Part shown: in pieces, positions 12,059 through 24,000 of the stretch
Position numbering within the stretch: position 1 is the first letter of the stretch
How the letters are laid out: the number at the start of each line of letters is the position of its first letter
Translations under genes and position numbers: made by a program
From: Psettodes erumei
Taxonomy: Eukaryota > Chordata > Actinopteri > Pleuronectiformes > Psettodidae
Length of the DNA stretch: 64,000 nucleotides
Assembly: GCA_016785225.1 (NCBI GenBank)
Contig: JAFBJZ010000449.1
Location: forward strand, 992,001 to 1,056,000
Reading direction: 5' to 3'
The notes under the pieces: model-generated
The model's input: only the letters and a program-made list of their open reading frames with translations
Told to the model about the DNA's origin: nothing
The model's database searches: none

Positions 12059-15000
12059 GTGACCATAGTATTAAGCAGTGCCAGTAGTGGTAGATCATTC
12101 GCTTCATTTCTGCTATATTGATTACATATATGTATCACATCCCTAAATAGAGGATCTTCTTTTGGAACTGGAAAATCATTTGAATTGTAATTTCCATAGG
12201 CTGCTATAAATGCTTTTTATGTAGTACACAGAAATTATAAAAATTAAACTAAACTGTGCCTACAGATGGCGCACATCCCAAAAATTGCACTTAAGATTTT
12301 TCACTGTGTTTGTGATATCTGAGAAAGAAATATTATTTTCTGTCTTGTTTTCAATCCAACAGGTGAAACCGGTGGAGACCTTGCAGGGGCCTGGAGGGAA
12401 AGATATGGCCGCAGAGGGCAGTCCCACCAGCCCATCAGATTTAGCAAAGCTGGAAAATACAGTCCTTCCCATTCTCGAGGCGCAGGCAAACACGCAACCA
12501 AAGCACGAGGAGGAGAAACCAACAGACACCCTAAAGACCCGACGTAAATTAGAGGTGCTTCCTCTCTCACCTGACTCGCCGAGCTCAGAAGATGACAGAG
12601 AACTTTCCGAGAAGAATACCAAAGGTATCCCAAAAAAGAGGCTCCTTGTGCCTATGGATGTCAGGGCAGATTCACTGGATGATAGCAGTGAAAGCTTTGG
12701 AAAGGAAAGCCCAATGTCAGGGGATGATGAGGACTTCATCCGAAAACAGATAATGGAAATGAGTGAGAATGAGGACGCTTCCCCGTCTGATGAGGAGAAC
12801 CTAATCCGGCAAAAGATCAGAGAGGAGGAGAAGAAACAAATGAAACAGAAGAAAACAGAGGCTGTAGAGAGGAGCACGTCAGGAAAAGCCAGGCGACTCA
12901 CCAAGAAAAGCACTATAAGTCCAGACGATGAAAAAGATAAGCAACTCTGTGACTCATTGGACAAACCTGATATAGACAAAGAGGAGGGACCAGAATCAAA
13001 AGAAGAGGATCCTCAGAGCGGCAATGCAGTTCGCAAATTCCAAAGTATGGAGCTGAATGCAACCAGCAGCCCAGTGCGCATAACAAATGAGGATGGAGAG
13101 CCTGAAATGGAAAGCCTCACAGATTCTCCAGATGATCGGTCCAGAGGTGAGGGTCATCCAGTCTCCATGCGTCCAGCTTCACTCCCGGGACATCGCCAAC
13201 ATCTCTCTCATCACTGGATGAGGACAGTGACAGCAGCAGTCCCAGCCATATCCGTTCTGATGAGGGCAAACAGCACAGGAAAGCCAAACACAGACAACCT
13301 GGTCAAACGTTGCCAACTATTGAAGACTCTTCTGAGGAAGAGGAGTTACGGGAAGAAGAGGAGCTGCTCAGGGAGCAAGAAAAACAGAAGGGCTCAGGGA
13401 AAAAATCCAAGAGAGACAAAGAAGAGATGCGAGGCCAGAGGAGGCGAGAGCGTCCAAAGACACCACCGAGCAACCTTTCCCCCATCGAAGATGCCTCACC
13501 GACTGAAGAACTGAGGCAAGAGGCTGAAATGGAGGAGATCAGACGATCATCCTGCTCTGATTTCTCCCCCAGTATTGAATCGGACCCCGAAGGGTTTGAA
13601 ATTCATGCTGCAAAGATAGCGGCAGTCCAGAAAACATATCAATTGCCTACATCGGTATCGCTCCTCTCCCCAACAGATGATCAAAATAATGATAACCCAC
13701 AGACAAAGACTCTTAAATCTGCTGATGAGGCTTATGAGGAGATAATGCTGAGAGCTAAGTCTCCAACACTTGACAAAGGTGAGATTCAACCCGGAAAAGA
13801 GTCCCTTTACGGTGGCATGCTAATCGAAGACTACGCCTATGCATCTCTGATTGACAATTCAACAGCTGATTTTGGGGAGCCAGAGAAGATTGTTGTTCCT
13901 TCTCAACCCAAAAAGCTGAGATCACCAGATGAAGTCTATGAAGACATGATAAAGAAGAGGAAGGAATTCATGCAGCTGGAGCAGGAATATCAAAATATGA
14001 AGCCAAAAAAGGAAAGCACAGCCCCAGAAATTGTTTTACAACCTGCTGAAAACACCTTCACCAAAAGCGGTACAGTAACGCTGGGTAAAGACGGGAAGCC
14101 ACTGTTGGATGCTGAAACTGCCTATGAAGAGCTAATGAAAAAAGTGCTGACCCCTGGGACAAGTCCAACACAGCAGGAACCAGAAGTGGAAGCCGCTGCA
14201 CCCAAAAGGGCACTTCGCCCCATCCCAGACTTAAAGGTGACGCAGTGCTCTTCAGGAGAGTTGTCTTCTGATGATGAGAGTGTGATTAAAAAGGAAGAGG
14301 AGGTAACTGTGGCATCAGAGCAAACGTCAGCAACGGAAACTGAGCCCATTGTGGTGCTTTCAGAGTCTCCTCCATCGTCTGCATCAGATCAGCAACCTCT
14401 CACCACGATCACAGCATCCCTGGCTGATGTTGTGGACTTGTCTGGTGCACCCCCAAGAGTGGCAACCCCCCCTGTGATTGCCAGTGTATCACCCTTGCCA
14501 ACAGTCCCCCAGTACACACCCAGTATTCCCAGCATAGTGTCGACTGCCCCACCTGTGCCCCCGAAACCAAACGTCCTGCGTAGGGCTAATTCTCAGGAAA
14601 ATTCAGACGTACCTGTTGCGCCACCACTGCCTCCTCCCACCCCGCCAAAACCTACTGTTTTTCCCAGGAAACCCCCGGTTCCACTTCCACCTCAGGCTAC
14701 AGCAACTCCATGCAGACCGGAGACAACGGCTATGACTACAGCCCACGGACTGCCCACAAGGCAAGCAGTGACACCGACGTACAAACCTCATGTCCCCCCT
14801 CCTGTTCCCCCAAAGCCATCCATCACTCCTGGGATTGGCGATGGCCACAGACAAGGACATGGTGTCAAACCACCTATTGCACCAAAGCCTGGCTCGCAGC
14901 ATTCTTCACCCACCCATGCCACACACCCATCAAGACCAACTGTACTACCCACCGGTTCGACTGACATAGCCCTGAATCTGAGCCCCTCTTCCGAGAGCAA

Positions 15001-18000
15001 AGCATTTCAACCCTCACCAAAGTCTCCTTCCTCTCCAAGATATGCCGGCAATCTGCGTGACACATACGTGGTCATCACCCTGCCATCTCAGCCTAGCTCT
15101 CCAGTAGACAGTGTCACAACACAAGCTCCGTCAAGCCCTGGCCCACCATCTCCCTCACACCAAGCTCAGCCCCAAAGTTATCACCAACAACAGCCTCAGC
15201 CTCAATCATATCCACAGCAGCATCCGCAACCGACTCCTCCTCAGACAACCAGGGTGCCTCTGGCGTACACACGTGTCACAGAATCCATTGAAAATCAAGA
15301 GATTTGTGGCCCCGAAAAACACGTATCCAGTTCTTGTCACATAATCGAGGCTATATCCGCCTCGGCGCAGCCGCCTGTGGTTATGCCTAACCTCATCTCT
15401 CAAGTCGTCACCACAGAAGTCCAAAGGACAACTGTCTCTGTTGTCCATGAAAGGCCTCCACCCCCGATGCCAGCTCCGAGGGCAAATGGTGTTCCAATCT
15501 CAATGGAGAAACCTAAGCCCCAGTTGCCTATACAGAATGGCCAGACCTTCCAACCCTCTGAGGTGGTAGATCTTAGGACTGTGAAAGTGGACCCAGGATC
15601 AGACATGAACGGTGTGGACCTATCTGCTGGCCCCGACTCAAAACGTCAGTCCTTTGTGGCTGATGCCATTCGTCAGAATAGTGCAGTGCAGTCACCTGTG
15701 GTCAACCTCAGTGCTGAGTCGTCGACGGTTTCCATAGTGACCGATAGCATCACCATTGTGACCTGTGCTGCAACAATCCAGAGATGCGACAATATAGATA
15801 CTACTCAAGCATCTTCAGTTCCCCTTCAGCTGACAAAAAATAAAGCATTTGAACCCGTTTCTCAAATTATATATCGACCAATTGATTCTCAGCCCTCCAC
15901 TCACGTTGGCACAGAGATCCCTATCAACCTCTCAGTTGGATCAAGCACGAGTGTGGGGACTTTCCAGTCCACCCCTGTCACTATCGCACCCATTTCTGTC
16001 GCAAGTTGTGCTGCCAATGGATTAACTACGGGGACAACCACGGTGGCAGGAGCCGTTGACCTTAGCACAACAAAGCCATTCAACACTGTGGTATCGGTGG
16101 ACGGTGCTTCAGCGGAGGTGGTCACAGCTGTAGTCACGGATGATGACGGCAAACCAGTGGATCTCACTGCAGGAAAAAGAGCCGTGTGCTGCGATGTCGT
16201 GTACAAACTCCCATTCACCGGAATCTGCACGACTCAGCAGCCCACCACACCCCTGCCCGAGGACCGTTTTGGATATCGTGACGACCATTACCAGTATGAC
16301 CGTTCCCCTTACGGCATGAGAGGGTTTGGTGGGATCAAACCGTCCATGTCAGACACCAACCTCGCAGAAGCGGGCCTGTTCTTATATAAGAGTAAGAACA
16401 ACTACAATTTCAGTGGCACCACAGATGGTGCAGTAGACCTTACCTCAGCAAAGCTTTCTGATGCAGGTCAGTGCAGTGACATTGCAGACCTGTCACTTAA
16501 ATGTCACTTTGAACTTCTGCCACTCATTCATGGCTAATGTGGCAAACATTTTTATTTTTGCTTTTTGTTTTGTTTAGCATGGACAATTCTTTTTTCTTCT
16601 GTCATGGTTATACTTTTGCATGTGCCTGCATGCTGTTACTGTGCGTCTTGTTTGTGCTTGTTGCACTTGTCAACATTGCAGAGGTTTTTTTTTCCCCTTT
16701 TCCACCTTTTTTCATAATTTGGAAAGGCATGGCTTGCTTCACCATTAAATAAGTCTGCATTATTTGGGCTCAAATGATATTTTTGACTTTTGACAGGTGA
16801 AGCTGTCGACTACTCCAAGAAAGGGACTTATGCGGGAATGACAATTCCACCCTATTCCCAAGCCAGAGTCACAAGTGCTGTTGGTACACTCTTTGGCACA
16901 AGCAGTGTCTTGAGGTCTTCAAATGGGGTGGTCTATTCCTCTGTTGCAGCACCGATCCCATCTACATATGCCATTACCACCCAACCAGGGTCCATCTTTA
17001 GTACAACATACAACACCCTGTCAGGTATGCATACCAGCGACACCATGCCTTCTCTGTCCAGTCTCCAGAACTTGCCACTTACACGGTCCCACAGTTTCCT
17101 GTCCACCCTCTCCACGACTGTAACAGAAGAACAAGGAGATGCCCCACTCAATCTGGAGATCTCTAGAGGGGGGACCACTGCTGTTGATGCTGTCTCCAAA
17201 GCAGCAACCTCTTTATCCCTGGATAGCTACACTGATGCATCTCTGGAGGCTATAGCTGCTTCGCTGGAAGCACTGTCTTCACCCATGGTTCCTGGAGACG
17301 GCCAGTATCAGGCAGAGCGCGAGAGGCTGGAGATGGAGAAACTGAAGCAACAGCGCCTGGCTGAGGAGTTAGAGTGGGAGCGCCAGGAGATCCAGCGTTT
17401 CCGTGAGCAAGAACAGCTCCTGGTACAGAAGGAACTGGAGGAGCTGCAGGTCATGAAGCAGCAGATCCTTGCCCAGCAAGAAGAGGAAAGACAGGCTCAC
17501 CTAATGATGCAGAAAGAAACCTATGCCCAGCAACAGCAGCAGCTAGAGCAGATACAGAGGCTTCAAGAGCAACTGCGTGTGCAACTGGAAGAGCAAAAGC
17601 TTCGTCAAATGTACCCAGGTGGGGACATACCAGGGCATGGCTTACAGGAGGCAATTGTCTTAGGACCTGACGGCACAGTGCTGGCCCGAAAAATCACGGA
17701 TAGCGGATGCCAGACGGACGAGGAGGATGAGACGGTCAGCAAAGCTTACACAGCAGGGAGAAAAAAGAGAAGCGCTAAAAAGAGCGTTGACAGTTGCGTG
17801 CAGACTGATGATGAGGATCAAGAGGAGTGGGAAGCTGAGACACGGAACCGACAAAGCCGGCCGCGAACGGCCAGGGGTGATAGGGGTGGGCAGTCAGAGA
17901 TGTCTCTTCAAGCCCATACTGAGATTTCTATACAAACGGATACCGAGGGGAACATTAGAATGGACACCAGGATGGAGCTGTCTGACTCTGAAAGGACCTC

Positions 18001-21000
18001 ACCAAAGAAACGACCCACCCCTTTAGAAATAGGCCAGTCGCCTAACCTCAAAGTTGATTCCTCTACGCTTCAAGCCCCTCCTAAATCTCCAAAAGTTCTG
18101 TACTCCCCCATATCCCCGTGCATATCCCCCAGCAAATCCCTCGAATTTGTGTCCTATGAGAAATCACTGGGCGATACAAGTCCGCAGAAGCTAAGAGGAA
18201 GTACAGATCCATCAAAGGCCTCTCCAGCGAGTCCCAGGGGACCAAAAGCCATGCAGAGATCCATGTCTGACCCTAAGCCCATGAGTCCAACAGGAGAAGA
18301 AAAGGCGACGTCTGGCACCCAGTGTGGCGATAGCTATACAGTGAGTACTATGTGTATCACAGTAATTAAAAATGTTAAGCTGATTGTGGAGAGGTATTCT
18401 AGAATGAGCAAATACCTCGATAGCTCCAATGATGGCAGTCATCTCAGTTTCATTATTTTTTTTCCTGTCAAGCCCATGTAGCACAAGTTTGCATGTTCTC
18501 CTCATGTTTGCATGAAGAAACTCATGCTTCATGTTAAGTACTGGTAGTACTGCTGCCATTTTTTTCCTTCACTACAGAACTGGCTGTAGCAGTAGTGGCA
18601 ATACACCCAGGGTGCTGGATCAAAGGCAGTGGAACAATTGGGAAAAAACAACAAAATTAATAAATCTAATAGCATGGCAATTTAGGAGAAGACCTATTTT
18701 GTGTCTTCATAGAATATTTTTTCTGGGCCTGACATACATACAAGCAAATGTCGTTATGCTTAAATCGGTCTAATGCGTGGGACAGCAGCATAGTTTTTTG
18801 TTTGCTTATGTACATAGGGGAACATAGACATAAAAGAAATGACTGAATAGGATGTGCATACCCACTTAGGCACGCTATGTTGCTCCTGGCCCTCGTGGGG
18901 TATGGAAGTCAGTTTTTTAGCCTGGGCAATTCACTGCTGAGAGTCTCATACATGCATAAAAGCAGAGGAAATAAGCTGAGCTTGCAGGAACTACTGAGCT
19001 GTCAGAGATACCATAGAGGCTTAATATGAATAAATTACATTTTCTGGGACTGCATCTTATGAGAATTGAACAATTTAATGAGTACTGAGTTGCATTTATG
19101 TGCCAAGATTCGTATGTTATGGGGATGCACAAAAGGTTTGGTCAATAAACTGTTTCCCAATGTCCCTTCATACATTCATATGCATCAAATTGAATGGGCA
19201 TTACTGATTCATGGTGTTATGTCGATTACAGTTGATGCATTTTTCCCCCTTTTCAAATAGTTGATAATAATAATAATACATAACTGAATCTTGCAAAAAT
19301 TTAGCAATCACAAGTTCATTTTCAGTTATACTTATGTTTCAGGGAAACTACATAACCAGCTGATTTGGGTATTAAGAAAACTGTTAAATATTATTTCCTA
19401 CAGCACTAATAACTTTTTGTTGATTTTCCCCGCAGGGGAAAGGCTCAGGCGGCACACCGACAGGCACTCAAAAGAAGGTGAAGAGGACTCTTCCCAATCC
19501 ACCGTCGGAGGATGAGTCCACAACCACTGGCCAGACGGCATACAGCACCGGTTCTGCCCGGCGAAGAATGTGCCGCAATTCCAACATGGCACGTGCTAAG
19601 ATCTTACAAGACATTGATCGTGAGCTAGATATGGTGGAACGCGAGTCCTCAAAGCTCCGCAAAAGGCAGGCAGAGCTCGATGAAGAGGAGAAAGAGATTG
19701 ACGCCAAGCTTAGATACTTGGAGATGGGCATTAATCGCAGAAAAGATGCACTGCTGAAGGAGAGAGAGAAGAGAGAAAGGGCCTACTTACAGAGCGTTGC
19801 CGAGGACAGGGACTACATGTCGGACAGCGAGGTTAGCAACATCCGTGAGACAAGAGGAGGGCGTGGTGATGGCGAAGACGAAGAGATCGAAGACCACGGT
19901 CTTGAACGTCCCAGGACGGCCCCTCAGTCAGAGTTGGATGACTTTGTCCCACCTCAAACCAAGCACGAGTACGGAAAATACTCCCAGTATCAATACCCTC
20001 AAAGCCAATACCAGCAGACCCTCTATCAGACTCCCCAGTCCTATCAGTCTCATTCGATCTATTCCTCTGTCCCCTCACTCACAAGCTCCCAGCAGCAGAG
20101 TTACCACCAGATGCTCTTGTTGCAGCAGAAAGCTGCCAGACAAGCAGCCCTCCTCTCGGAGCTAGATGCGACTAAATATGATGTCATCAGTCGCCAGCCG
20201 GATCCCGCATCATCGGCTTACCTGGGAGTCAAGTATGACAAATATGGCAACCACCTTGACCTCAGAGCCTTGGAGGTGGGGAGCATAGCAGGTAGCCCCA
20301 TGTCAACTGTCTCTGATTCCTATTACACAGACGTGGATCACCACACACCACGGAGTTACATGCTGCTCGAGGATGCCGCAGAGCTGGCAAAGGGCTCCAC
20401 GGGTCTGTCGTCTTCTTACAGTCTGGCTGAGAGGGAGCTTGCTAAGGCGGAGAAGCTGCTGCGGAGGAGCGCCGCAGATCTGGGGTCTACCGACTATCTG
20501 GGATCCACCTCAAGACTCCATACTTTTGGCAAGACCCCCGACGAAGAGGACACCATGGAGGAGCCATACGAACTGAAGCTCCTGAAGCAGCAGCTCAAAC
20601 AAGAGTTCAGGAGAAGTACCGGCGGGACGGAAAACTTAGAGCAACTGACGGGTCTCTCCCAGCACTACTACACGCCCAGCACCGGCATCTCCAGTTACTC
20701 CCAAAGACACTATCCGAAGTCAGAAAAGTACAGCATCAGCCGACTTACACTCGAGAAGCAGGCGGCCAAACAACTCCCAGCATCAATGTTGTACCAAAAA
20801 CACAAGACTCCACTATTAGATCCCAAAATCTCCTCCAAGTATTCCTCCATTACAGACAGCAGAGGTCTGGAAACAGACTATACCAGCTACCTGGGTTCGA
20901 CCAGTGCATCCCCAAGATCCAGCCGACTCATGCAGGATGAGATCACCTTTGGTCTTCGTAAGAATATTGCAGAGCAGCAAAAGTACCTTGGGTCCACCTT

Positions 21001-24000
21001 GGGTGCCAACTTGGCTGGTTCACTAAATTTGGGCCACAGCTTGGGTTTGGACTCCGCTTACCCGAGCGGCAGCCGCTCAAGACCCTCGTCCAGGCCCACA
21101 TCTTGCTATGGCCTGGACTTGTCTATCAAAAGGGACCCTTCCAGCTCTTCACTGCGGCTCAAAGGCGACGGTGAAGCACCTGGAGACGGACCGAATTATC
21201 AAACCCCCTCCGGTCGCACTAAGCCCACCAGCCTTCCTATTGTGCAAAGCGGACGTGGCCGAATACCCATAGTGGCCCAGAACTCAGAGGAGGAGAGTCC
21301 CTTGAGTCCTGTCGGGCAGCCTATGGGCATGGCCCGCGCATCCGCGGGGCCTCTGCCCCCCATCTCAGCCGATTCAAGGGACCAGTTCGGCTCCTGCCTG
21401 TCCTTGCAGGATACCCAGCAGCAGCAGCACATCAGGGAAGAGCCAACCAGGGGTAGGAGTTATGTGCTTCTGGATGACCTGCAGGGCACCATGTCAGATA
21501 GTGAAGGTAAAAAACAGACCTGTCACACCGTCGCTCTTTTCCCATCTAACGTTCCATCCTCGAGAATGTCTCATCATGGTTGGTCTTGCATGCATGTGGC
21601 ACTAATGTGGACAATATATAGCTGCTCTGTATCAAAACTCTGCATGTATCTGTTGGTATTTTCCTGCTTTCATGTTCTTTCCTAATGTTGGTGAATATGT
21701 CTTTTTTGGTTGCTCTGTTGACATCTGCAGTGTCAGCATGCCTCTGTACATTTCACTCTATGTCTTATAGGGTGGGCTTGAACATGTCTCTATGCATGCA
21801 CTGTGTTTCTGTCTGCGTTCCAGATACTGTGTAGCATTGTCCTCTGTGAGCTCGCTGCATGACATCGCACGTTTCTGTTCAACTGTGTGGGAGGTTTCCG
21901 CTTGTGGCAGTCCATATTTTATTTAGAGCGTGCTGTCATTTGTAGCCATTTCAAGTCTTAAAGAAATCCTCCTTGTTAGGAGTGGAAGGCTTGAGCCACT
22001 CGCACTTATTTTTTTCACAAAATGTTACACTGAAAAAGTGCCTCCCCCACTTGAAAAATTTGCATAATTGGTCCCAAATTCTGTCAATCATGACAGTTCA
22101 TCCAAAAATACTCAAAATAACAGTATACTGTACTGCAATGACATAGCAAACAGTACATGAATTATATTTACAGATATTTGATGTATAATGAGCATAGTGG
22201 GTATTTTTGATGTATTTCATAATCAAATATAAGTTTAGAAATATATCTATGGGTTATGACACTAAACTATATACAAGATTAAAACTTTATTATAATGACA
22301 TTTTTAAAAATAGTTTAAAACAGGATGCTGTCTTCACAGTAGAGTGTCTTTATGTTTGAAATGCATGATATTTGGTTGCAACACTCACTCGTGTGTAATA
22401 AATATAAAACTTTTAAGCTGCATGTCTTGTCATGTATACTTGCTCGTATGTGTCCACCAATCGGGTATGTTGTGTCAGACACATTTATGCCTCTGAATCT
22501 TTCATCACTGCATTTCCTAAAGGTACTGCTGCCTCACTTTAATTAAAAAAAAAGAACACATGCAATTACTATGACCCAGCATTTTCTGTGTAAAACAGGA
22601 ATGACTTTAACCAACAATCAATAATACAAGAACAGCACTGAAAATTTAATTATTCAATCAACATTTGCTGAGCAAATATTCTGCTTCATTAGTTATTTTT
22701 CCTCTACACTTTCTATTACTGAAACCATAGTGTTCTGAGCTGTCATCACTAAGAGGACATTTTATTTTCTATTCCAATAGGAAAGAGAATTCATTTTTTG
22801 AGAGTGACCATAAAATTTGGCTAAAACTCTGCATATATTTTTCTTTGCAAAAGCCAAAAGCCATAAACTCAAACATAAACAACTTACTGTCACTGCTGAT
22901 CATCCCGTAACATCCTTCATTAAAGCAGCAGAGGTCAGTTTCCAGACTGAGGCCAGCGTTGTCATTGAACACAGTAAAATGTGCCAGTTTTAGTGAGGGC
23001 ACCATCTGGTGAAGGTGCCACTGTTTACTGTACCATTCTGGTGTAAAAGCTCAGAGATCCTAGTCTTTAGTTGTCTTGAATGCAGCATAACTATTTGTTG
23101 ATAACGTCGTATGGATCCCGCCATTTTTTGCAATGTAAACTCGTTTGCCTTGATTCCAGCCCTAAGTGATTCCCTGATGGCTTTGAACAGAGACGATGCA
23201 GCGAATGGTAGAGTATTAGTTCAGTTCTTTAGTCATCCATTAGCTTACTGTACATGTTAACCTGCACCACAAGTCACATTAAATGTTGGGGAGGTTTAAG
23301 ACCCATTGAATGAATACCACCTGCATATGCAGTTTTGCAGTATTTGATTTCATGTGCAATTTTACAAAATCTCATTTCTCATACTGTACATAAATTGAAA
23401 GAAACGCATTCACCTCCCTTACAATGGGGGGATAATAAGAAATATGTACACTCCCAACATTTACCATAGGTCTTAATTATGCTACCATACTTACTGTACT
23501 AATACTGCATTATTTTCTTCTGCTTCTTTAACACTACCTGTGAAAATGTTGTGTTGCTCAGCATTTCTTTTAACTTTTCACAAACAAGTGAAATAATAAA
23601 TCTAAACATTATTTTTGGCCTTTATATCTTCCTCAATTTTTTTTATTCCCATTTCTAATTAGTATTTACTTCTCAAAATTTCAGAATTTTTAGTAATGGC
23701 ATGTACTCACCTTTAAATGAACTGAAACCCCATCCTGTCTAGTAGGATGGAGAAAAAAAAAGTCCAGGTTCTCAGATTCGGCTCTGAAGTAGCGCTTGTT
23801 TTGTTTTTATCCCCCGAAGCTTACCACCTTAGACGAGAGGAGACAGACTGGTTTGACAAACCAAGAGACGGTCGCCAGGAGAACGGACACGAAAAGAGAC
23901 AGGTGAAACAGGAAAGAAAGGCGTGCACACATGCTGTACACACAGACAATGCACTTACCACATGTACTGACACACCGAGCGGTATCGAAATAACCTGGAT

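Noticed and set aside
12059..12121. Later donor near 12090 for the Glu-rich exon
   Set aside because: It would leave phase 1, which does not match the phase-0 start of the next exon.
11272..12138. 288-codon minus-strand open frame, Ser-rich
   Set aside because: It is the antisense shadow of the Glu/Ala-rich pclo exon, where Glu codons read as Ser/Phe/Leu on the other strand.
12260..12979. 239-codon minus-strand open frame
   Set aside because: Antisense of pclo exon 12363-16466; no start context or domain of its own.
13147..13250. A small intron beginning at AGAG|GTGAGG to explain the frame change
   Set aside because: Any acceptor would remove residues conserved with mammalian piccolo, and the interval is too short for a vertebrate intron. 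A single missing base explains everything.
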